Assembly (NCBI RefSeq): GCF_918741285.1
Contig: NZ_CAKKNC010000025.1
Coordinates: 1 to 45,199 of the forward strand
DNA from: Sphingobium sp. CECT 9361
GTDB taxonomy: Bacteria > Pseudomonadota > Alphaproteobacteria > Sphingomonadales > Sphingomonadaceae
Reading direction: 5' to 3'
Length of the DNA: 45,199 nt
Shown here: in pieces, positions 32,416-40,472 of the stretch
Position numbering within the stretch: the first letter of the stretch is position 1
Layout of the letters: each line of letters opens with the position of its first letter
Notes under the pieces: model-generated
The model's database searches: none
What the model was told of the DNA's origin: nothing
What the model saw: the letters and a program-made list of their open reading frames with translations, nothing else
Position numbers and translations under genes: made by a program

Positions 32416-33603
32416 CTACTCCTCGATCTTGCCGGAAAAACCGGCGGGCGGGTTGGCGACCTTGGGGGCAGGCGGGACCTGGCTTTGTGCCGCGCCTTGT
32501 GCCGCAGGTTGCGAGGCGGCCGGTTCTGGCGGCCCTTCAAGTGGCGGCGATTGAACCGTGCCGACGCTGCCCGACGCCTTGGGGACCCGCGCAAGCTGCG
32601 CCTGGACTTCGGACTTGATGGCATCGACCGGCGACGCTGCGCGTCGCTCGGTGCCCCTTGCCCGGGCTTCGGCAACGAGCCTCGGGTCGGGCGGCCCGCC
32701 TTGTACCTGCGAGGCGACCAGAGCCTGGGTGGGGCCGTCCCTGAACTCCTGAGCGGTGTCATTCATCCCCGGCATTGGCGCAGTCATGGTGCCGGCCAGC
32801 GATGCAGGGATCGCAGCTGCGGCATCGCCGCGGCCCGCGAGCTGATCACCCGCATTGGGCTCGCCCGAGGACAACTGCATCCAGCCTCCCTGGTCGGCGA
32901 CGGTATGGACAATGCGCGGTTCGTGCAGGTTGCCCGCACCATCGACAAAGGCGGGGAACACAACTTTCAGGACCCGGCGCTCGCGGTGGACGAGGCCTTC
33001 GCTGGCGGCCGCCAAGCGTCCGCGTCCGGCAGGTGCGAGGGCTGCGACTGAGGCTGGCCTCCGCGCCGATGGCTGAAAGTAAGGCCCGGCCGGACTCATT
33101 GGCCGTGCGTTCTGGATAACGGAAAGCGCCTGGTCATCGATCACGGTCGAGGGCGCGCAGGTGCCGCCCGGCGCATTGCACGAAAAACTGCCCTTGATGT
33201 TGCTGCCCAGGAAGGTGGTGCAGGCCGCCATCTGCGTCGCGGCAAGGCCAAGAACCGCGGCGCCCGCGACTTTCGAGCGCGGCGAAGCCTTGCGCCGGGC
33301 CGCCAGCGCGCCGAGCTTTCCGGCAAGCCGCCAGAAGGCGTGGGCAGCCTCGAGTGACATCGAAAGCGCCGACAGGCTCGCAAAGCCAGAGGATCGGCGC
33401 CAGGCACGCCGGCGCAAGTGACCGAGTTCCTGGGGCGCGAGGTCCCTGCCAGTGGCAGGGCCAAAGGCGGCGCGGATATCGGTCCACAGGGCGGTGGCTT
33501 CTGCGAGGCTCAGCCGCACATCGGGGATCGTCACTTGCCCGCGCGAGCGACGTCTGGCGGCGCGCTGGAATCCCGCAAACTGCAGCGCCGACAGCGAGGT
33601 CAC
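32416..33603 (-). CDS. traV: TraV outer-membrane lipoprotein with N-terminal extension
   Basis: TraV is the VirB7-like lipoprotein of the core complex with TraK and TraB. The family part is clear: hydrophobic segment and lipobox-like AATQMAAC, then FLGSNIKGSFSCNAPGGTCAP with the two conserved cysteines, followed by a long Ala/Pro-rich tail. The frame is open back to GTG 33603, which overlaps the dsbC stop (GTGA) and would put about 127 residues before the lipobox cysteine. With ATG 33361 instead, the lipobox cysteine is residue 47, better for export, but no Shine-Dalgarno sequence is seen there. The N-terminal part looks protein-like, so a fused domain or a separate upstream reading are both possible. 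Confidence 0.82.
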   Translation of the reverse strand: MTSLSALQFAGFQRAARRRSRGQVTIPDVRLSLAEATALWTDIRAAFGPATGRDLAPQELGHLRRRAWRRSSGFASLSALSMSLEAAHAFWRLAGKLGALAARRKASPRSKVAGAAVLGLAATQMAACTTFLGSNIKGSFSCNAPGGTCAPSTVIDDQALSVIQNARPMSPAGPYFQPSARRPASVAALAPAGRGRLAAASEGLVHRERRVLKVVFPAFVDGAGNLHEPRIVHTVADQGGWMQLSSGEPNAGDQLAGRGDAAAAIPASLAGTMTAPMPGMNDTAQEFRDGPTQALVASQVQGGPPDPRLVAEARARGTERRAASPVDAIKSEVQAQLARVPKASGSVGTVQSPPLEGPPEPAASQPAAQGAAQSQVPPAPKVANPPAGFSGKIEE

Positions 33604-34460
33604 GAGCGCGCTCCCTTGAGCCAGGTGATCAGGAATTCCTTCGGGCGGAACCCTTCGATCACTGCGCCGTCCGAGCGGACGATCACCGGGGTTCCGGCAA
33701 TGCCGTTCTCGCGCGCGAAGCGTTCGTTGGCATCGAGCGGCGAGGTGTCGCAAGGCCGCGTGTCGGCGATCGGCTCACCCGCATAGGCAGCCTTGACCGC
33801 GCGGCGGCGGTCGCGCGCGCAGAACACCTGGTTGGCGAGATCACGACTGCCGAGCACCGAGATCGGCCGCTCGATCACCCGCACGTTGAGGCTCTCGAGC
33901 ACGCCTGAAAGCGCGCGGCAGTAGCCGCAGCGAAAGTCGCTGAAGACGGTGACGGTCTGACCCGATGGATTTCCCCAGACGATGCCGCCGGCCTCGGGCA
34001 GTGCGGCCAGGGACATCGTCCGGGGGGCCGCCTGCGCGGCAGCTGTGTTCACACCGCGCCTTGGCGATTCGACAGCTTCGGCCTCACGCCGGCTGCCTGC
34101 TGCACCGCCCACCAGCAGATCGGGATTGACCTCGAGCAGGCGCACAGCGGTCAGGTCCTGGCGGGTCTGCATGTCGTAGACCCGCCCGATCATCAGGTAG
34201 CGTGCCGTCTTGTCGACGTAGAACAGCTGCGAGCCTGCGGTCACTTCACAGACCCCGTCGACCACCTGGCAGTTGACGCGGGAGACCTGCGTGCGCGGCA
34301 GGCGCTCCTTGAGCAGGGCTGCGACTGACGTATCCTGCGGTGATGGCCTTGCGGGTGCCCCCTCGCCTGCCTGCGCCCAGACCAGCGATGCGCCGCTGCC
34401 GAGCGTCACGGCGGCAAGTGCCCAACCTATTTGGCGCAGGTGCAGTTGTTCAAGCTTCAT
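33600..34460 (-). CDS. dsbC: DsbC-type disulphide isomerase
   Basis: This periplasmic thiol-disulphide isomerase is likely dedicated to the cysteine-rich transfer proteins (TraN, TraU, TraH, TraV). The 286-residue protein has a signal peptide (cleavage near VWA at residue 29), a dimerisation domain (about 40-115) with a cysteine pair (VNCQVVDGVCEV), a linker and a thioredoxin domain with active site CGYC (C178, C181; FSDFRCGYCRALS) and cis-proline motif GTPVIV. ATG 34460 has GAGGAG 7 nt upstream. Such a dsbC copy inside the tra operon is common in F-like elements outside enterobacteria. Confidence 0.92.
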   Translation of the reverse strand: MKLEQLHLRQIGWALAAVTLGSGASLVWAQAGEGAPARPSPQDTSVAALLKERLPRTQVSRVNCQVVDGVCEVTAGSQLFYVDKTARYLMIGRVYDMQTRQDLTAVRLLEVNPDLLVGGAAGSRREAEAVESPRRGVNTAAAQAAPRTMSLAALPEAGGIVWGNPSGQTVTVFSDFRCGYCRALSGVLESLNVRVIERPISVLGSRDLANQVFCARDRRRAVKAAYAGEPIADTRPCDTSPLDANERFARENGIAGTPVIVRSDGAVIEGFRPKEFLITWLKGARS

Positions 34461-34471
34461 GCGATTTCTCC

Positions 34472-35851
34472 TCACCCGCTGATGAACACGCCTTCGAGGA
34501 AGACGATTTCGACATCGATCCCGGTCGGCATCTCGATAACGGGCTGATACTGCTCGGCCCGCTCGATCAGGTACTTGGAGACCATGTCAGCCGAGGTCGC
34601 GACGCCCTCGCCGAGCCCGCCTTCGAGGATCGCGCCCGCCCCGAGTTTCGGGCGCTGGCCGTTCACCGAGACATTGGTGCCTGTCATCAGCGAACTGGTG
34701 TTGGCCGAAAACCCGCGCCCGAACCCGCCGGCGAGCCCGGCGAGAAACGCCTGGCCGACAAGCGCGCCTTCGCGGCTCACCACCCGGCCCCGCACCCCGG
34801 TCTTGCCGCCGAAGGCGATAAAGCCCTTGACGTCGGAGACCGCGTAGCGCCCGCCCGGCTGCGGGCAGGTCATGCGCTGGAGTTTGACGTAGACCTTCTC
34901 CGAGGAGAGGTCGGCGCGGGCCGCACCGTTGACGAGGCAGCCGGCGATATTGGTCGTGAGCAGCCGGCCGTTTTCGTAGACAGAGCGCGCCGGTCCGGTA
35001 ATCCGCAGCACGACTGGCAAGGGATCAGTCTGGCTCTCGACCCCCGCAATGGCATCGACCCCGACGATCACCTTGGCGACCGCGATCGAATTGGGCGGCA
35101 GATAATTTGCGCTGTCGGTAAAGACCGTATTGCCCTTGGGCACCGGTGTGCCGGTCCCGCTCGCGCCTTCGCTGAACGAAACCAGGCTCACTTCACTCCC
35201 GCGCATCGCCGGAAGACCTGCTGCCGAGGCTGCTGCCTGTCCGGCGGGTGTCGACGGCAGCGGTCCGCCAACCCGCGGAGCACCGGCGACCTGGTAGCTT
35301 GGCGGGCTGGTGCGTCCGTAAAGCGCATTTGGTCCAGCGCTCGCACCAACCGGCGATTGGCGCGCGGCATTCAGCGCTGCGCGCAGCTGCTCGTTTTCCG
35401 CCTGGTAGGCCGACAATACGCGTTCGGTATCGGACGAGATGGCTCCGCCCTGGCCTCCGCCAGCACCTTGTGCAGCTGCCAATTGCTGTTCGAGATGGTC
35501 GGCGCGCTCGGCCCGGGAGGCGAGTGCGCGCATGTTGTTGTTCATTGACATCATCTGCGCTTCGGACTGCGCGCGCCACTCCTTCTCAGCCATGTTCTTG
35601 TTGACCAGTTCGTCGACCGAGACGCCTTCGGCGGCTTGCCTGACCTCGGCATCGCTCGCCTTGCCGCTATCGTCGAAGATATAGAGAGAGCCCGCTACCA
35701 GCGCTGCGGCGCCTGCTGAACCGAGCAGCAGCATCTGCTTTTTCCGGGTCACCTCGTTGGCGGCGATGGCATCGCCAAGCGGCGAGGCATCGTCGCTCCC
35801 GCCAGCATCGAGCGCCTTGGGTACTTTCCGGAATATCCTGCGCAGATCCAT
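34472..35851 (-). CDS. traB: TraB core-complex protein (VirB10 type)
   Basis: TraB is the VirB10-like scaffold that spans the periplasm from inner to outer membrane. The 459-residue protein has a short cytoplasmic part, one span (MLLLGSAGAAALVAGSLYIF, about 40-60), a coiled-coil stretch (about 85-130) and a Gln/Ser/Pro-rich linker. The conserved beta-barrel domain follows from about 190 (VFTDSANYLPPNSIAVAKVI, GFIAFGGKTGVRGRVVSREG). Length is close to F TraB (475). ATG 35851 overlaps the traK stop by 1 nt; GTG 35854 is an alternative. Confidence 0.94.
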   Translation of the reverse strand: MDLRRIFRKVPKALDAGGSDDASPLGDAIAANEVTRKKQMLLLGSAGAAALVAGSLYIFDDSGKASDAEVRQAAEGVSVDELVNKNMAEKEWRAQSEAQMMSMNNNMRALASRAERADHLEQQLAAAQGAGGGQGGAISSDTERVLSAYQAENEQLRAALNAARQSPVGASAGPNALYGRTSPPSYQVAGAPRVGGPLPSTPAGQAAASAAGLPAMRGSEVSLVSFSEGASGTGTPVPKGNTVFTDSANYLPPNSIAVAKVIVGVDAIAGVESQTDPLPVVLRITGPARSVYENGRLLTTNIAGCLVNGAARADLSSEKVYVKLQRMTCPQPGGRYAVSDVKGFIAFGGKTGVRGRVVSREGALVGQAFLAGLAGGFGRGFSANTSSLMTGTNVSVNGQRPKLGAGAILEGGLGEGVATSADMVSKYLIERAEQYQPVIEMPTGIDVEIVFLEGVFISG

Positions 35852-36648
35852 CACCGGCCTCCATTTGCCTGAATGAGGTAGACGGCCGTTTCCTGGCCTG
35901 CGGCGAGCTCGCTCACCGGCGTCATGAAGGCGACTGCGCCGCGAGCCGCGAGCAGGTTCTCATTGAGCACCTGGGCATCGCGACCAGAGTTGCGCACGCG
36001 CAGGATCAGGCCCTTTAGGTCCGCGCCGCGGTATTCCCCAACCTGCTGGACCTCGAGTTTGCCGACCGTGACCGGTTCGAGCACCAACTGACGGATGTCG
36101 AAACCGTCCAGCACCTCGCTGCGGTACATGGCCTGGGCAAGCCGCACCGCCGCGTCTTCGGGCGAGGACCGCACTTCCCAGTCGCGTGCTTGCTCGGCCT
36201 TGATCGCGGCATTGGCGATGAACACCTGCTCGGCGTCGCTCCCTCGCACCTGGCAGACGAACTTGTAGACGAAGCCCTTGCGGGTCGTGCCGAAGAACGA
36301 AAGGTTTGGCCGGACGAAGCCATCGGGGACCGAGATGTAGATGTCACCGCGCACCGGCTCGTTGACGACCTTGAAGTCTTCGCTGGGGATTCCGGTCGTG
36401 ATCTTCGACACCGAGGCAAACTGGTCGCCCGCGAGACTGATCCGGGTGAGGTCCTTGGCCGATGCCACGCAACTCACCGTGCCATTGTCGGCAGCCATCA
36501 CATTCTGGTCGGCGAGCGCCGGCGATGCCAGGCACAGCGCGCCGAGACAGATCAGCGCCGCGCCCACCAGTCGTCCGGAGACGGCGAAGGGCCGACCCGC
36601 CAGCGCCGCGCCTGCACCTATCGCGCCCCATCCCAGCCCTGCCATCAT
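35851..36648 (-). CDS. traK: TraK core-complex protein (VirB9 type)
   Basis: TraK is the periplasmic secretin-like/VirB9-like partner of TraB and TraV. The 265-residue protein has a signal peptide (LVGAALICLGALCLASPALA, cleavage near residue 46) and TraK motifs VSCVASAKDLTRISLAGDQF, EPVRGDIYISVPDGFVRPN and the C-terminal strand LILRVRNSGRDAQVLNENLL. ATG 36648 overlaps the traE stop by 4 nt (ATGA) and has GGGAG 7 nt upstream. The next ATG, 36645, is also possible. Confidence 0.93.
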   Translation of the reverse strand: MMAGLGWGAIGAGAALAGRPFAVSGRLVGAALICLGALCLASPALADQNVMAADNGTVSCVASAKDLTRISLAGDQFASVSKITTGIPSEDFKVVNEPVRGDIYISVPDGFVRPNLSFFGTTRKGFVYKFVCQVRGSDAEQVFIANAAIKAEQARDWEVRSSPEDAAVRLAQAMYRSEVLDGFDIRQLVLEPVTVGKLEVQQVGEYRGADLKGLILRVRNSGRDAQVLNENLLAARGAVAFMTPVSELAAGQETAVYLIQANGGR

Positions 36649-37217
36649 GGCAGATCTCCCTTCTTTTCGTTTTCGGTGATCCGGCCGAACCCGGCGAGCT
36701 TCAGCGACACGCCCGAGTAGCTCCACACGAAGCGGAAGGTGCGCGCCTCGGCTGTCACTTCCTTCGATCCGACGACAGTGTGGAGCGTGCCGTTCACGTC
36801 GCTCGTGAGCGCGTCCGGATCGACGCTCAGCTTCTGGATCGTGAAGTATTGCGAGACGTTCGAACCGCTCTGCTCGCCCACCACCTTCATCAGTTCGGCC
36901 TTCATCCGGCCGTGCGTCCTGGGGTCGGTTATGCTGAGGATCGAATCCATCCAGTACTGGAGGTTCGAGGGCGAGCGGTTCAATGTCAGCAGCGCTGCAT
37001 CGCGCGTCACCAGCTCGAGATAGTCCTTGTCGATATGGCTCGAGCTCAGCGTCAGCGGCCGCGCCAGCACGGGCTGCAGCACCACTTCGCGGTCGCGCTT
37101 CAGCGCGGTCAGCGTCAGCATCACAGAGACGCCGAACAGGATCAGACAGGAGCCGGCTAGCAGGTTGCGCTGCTTCAGGAGCCGCTGCGATTGCTGGTGC
37201 GTGATCGAGAGGTCCAT
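36645..37217 (-). CDS. traE: TraE pilus assembly protein
   Basis: TraE is a VirB5-like/inner-membrane anchored protein needed for F-pilus assembly. The 190-residue protein matches F TraE (188). It has one N-terminal span (LLAGSCLILFGVSVMLTLTA) and family motifs REVVLQPVLARPLTLSSSHI, DYLELVTRDAALLTLNRSPS and a C-terminal beta-rich part. It follows traL by 1 nt and overlaps traK by 4 nt. Confidence 0.94.
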   Translation of the reverse strand: MDLSITHQQSQRLLKQRNLLAGSCLILFGVSVMLTLTALKRDREVVLQPVLARPLTLSSSHIDKDYLELVTRDAALLTLNRSPSNLQYWMDSILSITDPRTHGRMKAELMKVVGEQSGSNVSQYFTIQKLSVDPDALTSDVNGTLHTVVGSKEVTAEARTFRFVWSYSGVSLKLAGFGRITENEKKGDLP

Positions 37218-37218
37218 A

Positions 37219-37503
37219 TCAGCCCGCCATCAGTCGAAGATGGGAGGGCGGCGTTGCCTTCAGACCCATGAAGGCACCCGGCAGGTACCAGTAGGCCGTA
37301 TGTATGATCCACGAAACGGCACGTCCCGCCTTCAACTTGCGCAATCCCCACCAGGCCAGCACGCTTGAAATGAGCCCAATCAGAATATGTTGAGACAGGA
37401 CGCCCCAGGCGAATGGCAGGATCATCGCGAGGAATTCATCGAGCGTCCAAAAGCCGATGAGCTCGGGATCATCGAGATGCGCCGGGACCGTGTATCTGTT
37501 CAT
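37219..37503 (-). CDS. traL: TraL pilus assembly protein (VirB3 type)
   Basis: TraL is a small inner-membrane pilus assembly protein. The 94-residue protein matches F TraL (91) and its pattern: conserved N-terminus YTVPAHLDDPELIGFWTLDE, a membrane region (LAMILPFAWGVLSQHILIGL and ISSVLAWWGLRKLK) and the C-terminal YWYLPG motif. It lies 68 nt after the pilin gene, the largest gap in the first part of the operon, and 1 nt before traE. Confidence 0.93.
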   Translation of the reverse strand: MNRYTVPAHLDDPELIGFWTLDEFLAMILPFAWGVLSQHILIGLISSVLAWWGLRKLKAGRAVSWIIHTAYWYLPGAFMGLKATPPSHLRLMAG

Positions 37504-37571
37504 GAGGCAGCACCGCCCTCCAACCGTTCCGCGTTAAGCCTGTTGAGGCGAGGCGGATCGGCGAACCCGGA

Positions 37572-37886
37572 TCAGACCGTCGCGGTGACGGCAGCGGTGA
37601 CGATCGGCACGCCCGTGCCCGCGCCGACACCGACGCCGACCGGTATCGCAACCTGGCCGAGGCTGAAGCGGCCCGAGGCGAGGCCGACGATACCGCCCGC
37701 GAGGCTGAGCACCGTGATGATCTTGCCGCCCGAGCCTTCGAGGAAGCCGGTGAAGCTGGAGAGCGCGGTGTTGAAGGTCGTGTCGGCGCCCGCCATCGCG
37801 ACTTCGCTGCCGAAAAGTGCGGCAACCGCGACCACGGCTGCTGCCTGCACAAGCGGCGCTCCTTTTCCTTTGAACTTGTTTTGCAT
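37572..37886 (-). CDS. traA: TraA-type pilin precursor
   Basis: The first gene of the operon encodes a 104-residue prepilin: a long basic signal region (QNKFKGKGAPLVQAAAVVAV, then ALFGSEVAMA) followed by a mature part of about 70 residues beginning near ADTTFNTALSS. Two hydrophobic helices (IITVLSLAGGIVGLASGRF and VAIPVGVGVGAGTGVPIVTA) flank a short polar loop, as in F pilin. ATG 37886 is preceded by AAAGGGA. Position just upstream of traL and traE confirms the call. Cleavage by host or plasmid signal peptidase is expected; the S26 peptidase encoded in the operon is a candidate. Confidence 0.88.
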   Translation of the reverse strand: MQNKFKGKGAPLVQAAAVVAVAALFGSEVAMAGADTTFNTALSSFTGFLEGSGGKIITVLSLAGGIVGLASGRFSLGQVAIPVGVGVGAGTGVPIVTAAVTATV

Positions 37887-38231
37887 CGCATCGTTCCCTT
37901 TCTCGAAACCGCCTCCGTCATCCAGGGGCTTCTCGAAAGAACAGATCTGCGCGTCGTTCAGCAATTAACGGTTGGTTTATTGTGGACTGCGAATCGCAAC
38001 ATTTGCCGATTACAGATTCGTTGCTGAAGTTGTTTGCCAGATCGGAAATCTGGGGTTCCGGAACAAGAACAATGATTATCGCAAAACGGGATCGCGAGAC
38101 CCGATCAAGGCGATTGGAGTTGCCTGAACGGGAAAGGACCCAGCGAATCGCCAGCTCAAAAGGACGGATTCGTAAAATTAACGATTCGGGGTCATTATGG
38201 TGGCAACAATGGAAAACCGGGCGCGAACTGA
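37887..38231. other. 345-bp control region upstream of the transfer operon
   Basis: There is no credible gene, and the stretch is AT-richer than its surroundings. It contains TGCGAATCGCA (37990-38000, palindrome), CGAATC/GATTCG arms (37992-37997 and 38017-38022) and CCAGAT/ATCTGG (38039-38055). It should hold the minus-strand promoter of the traA-G operon; no clear -35/-10 pair could be picked by eye. Confidence 0.55.
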
Positions 38232-38591
38232 ATGGCCAGTGGCACACGCAACATCCGGATGCTTATAAACCAGGATTGCTTCGCCTTCCTGGCCGATGCC
38301 ATGTGTGAATATTCCAAGAAAACAACGAGATTCCAGAGCCTTCGTTCGACCGTTCAGCATGCGTGCGTAAGCACCAAATCCATCGCGTTGGAGCGCGAGG
38401 ATCTCGAGCGTTTTATTGCCGAACATCCATTCGACGGCAAGATCAGGGTCTGGCTCGAGATAAAGCCAGACTGGCTCGCCGACTATGACGCGATCCGCCG
38501 AAAAATCGCGCAGATCAGCGGAAAACCAGTGCAGGACAAGGCGGTCATACCTTTCGTGGTCCACCTTGCGCAGGCCAGGGGCCTCTTTTGA
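38232..38591 (+). CDS. Unknown 119-residue protein
   Basis: The product is hydrophilic and probably cytoplasmic. It has a charged middle (SIALEREDLERFIAEHPFDG) and a helical end (YDAIRRKIAQISGKPVQDKA). I do not recognise it. The start is uncertain: ATG 38232 or ATG 38262 (MLINQDCFAFLADAMCEYSK), neither with a strong ribosome-binding site. A long reading on the opposite strand covers the same bases, but the plus-strand version looks more protein-like. It opens a group of three plus-strand genes divergent from the transfer operon, a place where transfer regulators are often found. Confidence 0.45.
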   Translation: MASGTRNIRMLINQDCFAFLADAMCEYSKKTTRFQSLRSTVQHACVSTKSIALEREDLERFIAEHPFDGKIRVWLEIKPDWLADYDAIRRKIAQISGKPVQDKAVIPFVVHLAQARGLF

Positions 38592-38638
38592 ACCATTTCG
38601 GATTGTACAAGGCAAACAACACGTTCACGTCTTGACAC

Positions 38639-38656
38639 TCTATGGCATCCCATAGA
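38639..38656 (+). promoter_or_regulatory. 7-bp inverted repeat beside a TTGACA box
   Basis: TCTATGG (38639-38645) and CCATAGA (38650-38656) surround a 4-nt centre, directly after TTGACA (38632-38637) and 25 bp before the start of the 38682 gene. This could be an operator over the promoter. A matching -10 box is not evident. Confidence 0.4.
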
Positions 38657-38681
38657 CCAATCGGCTCGGGAGGGACGAGCC

Positions 38682-39203
38682 ATGCCGCATCGCACTGTGA
38701 CACCCGAGACCGTGTTCCGGCCGAGGCCTGCCTCGATGCATGACTCGGTTTTCTCCTTCGGCGAAATATCGCCGAGGCTCACCGAGCAGGAGCAGTACAA
38801 GCGCCTGATTGACGACCAGGCTGCGAAGCAGAGCGTGCCACTAGCGCATTTGGCCGACCGCCTCGTGATAGGGCGACCGCGATTGCACAAGGTGATCCGG
38901 AAGAACTTGGCGCTCAAAGATGACCTCCGGGACCGCCTGTTTGAGGCACTCGGTATTGATTGCGTGCGCGCCAAGTTCTGCGTTGCTTTCCTGCACGATC
39001 ACACGGTCTACGATGATCCTGACGTATTTCTGGTTTGTGAGGGGCTGAAGGGCTTCTACTGCGAGATCATTTCACGCCGTCGCGGCGAAATCCAGGTGGC
39101 GCTGCGCCCGCCGATCATCCACGAAGCCTTGGGCCGGGCCTATGAACTTCTCCTTTCCCACCAGGAGCGAGTCATGGAGAACGACCGGGCCCTTCAGGCG
39201 TGA
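38682..39203 (+). CDS. Unknown protein with helix-turn-helix-like segment
   Basis: The 173-residue protein is cytoplasmic. A middle segment (VPLAHLADRLVIGRPRLHKVIRKNLALKDDLRDRLFEALGI, about 52-92) reads like a lambda-repressor-type helix-turn-helix with a following helix. The C-terminal half (KFCVAFLHDHTVYDDPDVFL, EGLKGFYCEIISRRRGEIQV) suggests a small alpha/beta domain. GGGAGG lies 8 nt before ATG 38682. An inverted repeat upstream (38639-38656) could be its operator. It overlaps the next gene by 4 nt (GTGA). Placed upstream of and divergent to the transfer operon, it is a candidate regulator; this is inference. Confidence 0.6.
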   Translation: MPHRTVTPETVFRPRPASMHDSVFSFGEISPRLTEQEQYKRLIDDQAAKQSVPLAHLADRLVIGRPRLHKVIRKNLALKDDLRDRLFEALGIDCVRAKFCVAFLHDHTVYDDPDVFLVCEGLKGFYCEIISRRRGEIQVALRPPIIHEALGRAYELLLSHQERVMENDRALQA

Positions 39204-39475
39204 AGCCAGAGGCTGTCCACGCCTGGACACAGCTTTACGCAGCCGTTGGCCTGCTTGCCGTCATCTGCGCAGGCTGTGCGGCTTTGAAAACAATCCTTGA
39301 ACTGCGAAGTGGCGCCGTCACCGTCCCACTTACAACGTGGAAACAGAAGGTTCTCTGGGTTCCACGTCTCTGGTTACAGTTTCAGCTTAGCTATTTGAGC
39401 GGGTTCCCGTGCATCATGGGCATTGCCTTGCTTTATGCGCATTACATCGGGTTCGAAGCGTTCAATCCATCGTAG
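39200..39475 (+). CDS. Small membrane protein of unknown function
   Basis: The 91-residue protein has one span near the N-terminus (YAAVGLLAVICAGCAALKTI) and another near the C-terminus (YLSGFPCIMGIALLYAHYIG). It starts with GTG 39200, overlapping the preceding stop by 4 nt, so the two are translationally coupled. Its 3' end overlaps the 3' end of the lytic transglycosylase gene by 34 nt in convergent orientation. I do not recognise it. An immunity, exclusion or signalling partner of the preceding protein is conceivable but unsupported. Confidence 0.6.
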   Translation: MKPEAVHAWTQLYAAVGLLAVICAGCAALKTILELRSGAVTVPLTTWKQKVLWVPRLWLQFQLSYLSGFPCIMGIALLYAHYIGFEAFNPS

Positions 39476-40365
39476 CGGACCAGCTCAATGCTACGGTAGC
39501 CTGATGCGATCACGGCCTTCATGGCCACATTTCCCCGAAATTCGGCATCGGTGGTTGCAACGCCCAGTCGCGCAAGTCGTGCCCAATTGGTGGTAATCGT
39601 GCGCACATAGTTTCGGGTTCCCGGAATGGCCGGCACGTAACCTCGTTGCAGAGCCCGTCGTTCCGGACCTGCATTGTAAGCGGCAAGTGCTAGGTCCACT
39701 CGTCCGAAACGGTCAAGCTGTTGACGCAGATACCGCGCACCTGCCCGCATGTTTGAAACTTTATTAAACGGATACGATAGCCCAAGAAGGCGGGCGGTTC
39801 CCGGCATGATCTGCATGATGCCCATTGCACCAGCACTGCTGATCACCCAGGATTTATGTCCGGACTCCTGCGTGATAACAGCGTCGAGCAGATTGGTCGG
39901 GAGGCCGAACTCGCAGGCTATAGCTGCGACCGTGTCGAAATTGAGTGCCCTGCGGCTCTCAATTTCCTTTGGCAACCACCAAGTCGGAGCGTAGCGAACA
40001 CTTTCGCAGTTCTCGATGTTTCTTGCTCCGAGCCCGCGTTCATGTGCCTGCTGTATGATTGGCATCACCCCCCTATAAAGCCTTTGATCCACTTCAAAAT
40101 TGCCACCAAACATTACAGTGCTAAGATTAGTCCCATCTGCCGGCGAAGTTCCACCCCAATGCTCCAGCCCACTCTGTTCGAGATGGGCTCGTAACGATAA
40201 CTCGACGTCTCGCTTGGGAGAGCCATGCCGCAATTGAGGGTCAACCAGCTTTTGCTGCACGGCATGCAACTTTGCGAAATCCAAGATGTCGACTTCGCGC
40301 GCAGCGGCACTACCGCAGCAGCATGCCACTAAGCATAAATGAATCGCAGCTTTGGGTAATTTCAC
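39442..40365 (-). CDS. VirB1-like lytic transglycosylase
   Basis: This 307-residue exported SLT-family enzyme opens peptidoglycan locally for the secretion channel. It has a signal peptide (HLCLVACCCGSAAA, cleavage near residue 22), an N-terminal unknown part, and the SLT domain from about 155. The catalytic glutamate is E167 in ITQESGHKSW, followed by SSAGAMGIMQIMPGTA and AAYNAGP (228-234). The start is GTG 40365 with GGGGTG upstream; no better start follows. The gene is less GC-rich and uses more TTA/AT-ending codons than the tra genes, suggesting a different history. It is separate from the operon but faces the same way as it. Confidence 0.9.
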   Translation of the reverse strand: MKLPKAAIHLCLVACCCGSAAAREVDILDFAKLHAVQQKLVDPQLRHGSPKRDVELSLRAHLEQSGLEHWGGTSPADGTNLSTVMFGGNFEVDQRLYRGVMPIIQQAHERGLGARNIENCESVRYAPTWWLPKEIESRRALNFDTVAAIACEFGLPTNLLDAVITQESGHKSWVISSAGAMGIMQIMPGTARLLGLSYPFNKVSNMRAGARYLRQQLDRFGRVDLALAAYNAGPERRALQRGYVPAIPGTRNYVRTITTNWARLARLGVATTDAEFRGNVAMKAVIASGYRSIELVRYDGLNASNPM

Positions 40366-40472
40366 TGTGCACCCCGCATGGGCGCACTGAGCTAGTGGGT
40401 TTTGCGCATCGTTAAAGGATCAAACGAGGAACCTCGTGTCAAACGAAAAATCGCAAACAACGAACAATCGAC

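Noticed and set aside
30855..32618. 587-codon open frame on the plus strand
   Set aside because: It lies opposite the well-supported traC and has the His/Arg-rich composition of antisense shadows.
32409..32762. N-terminal extension of TraC
   Set aside because: The added residues are Arg/Pro/Ser shadow of traV; ATG 32408 has a proper ribosome-binding site and gives the family length.
38178..38615. 145-codon minus-strand open frame opposite the 38232 gene
   Set aside because: The plus-strand reading has a more natural residue pattern; this remains the weaker of two options and not excluded with certainty.
38632..38660. Textbook promoter at TTGACA 38632-38637
   Set aside because: At a spacing of 16-18 bp no -10-like hexamer is present; only the inverted repeat is reported.
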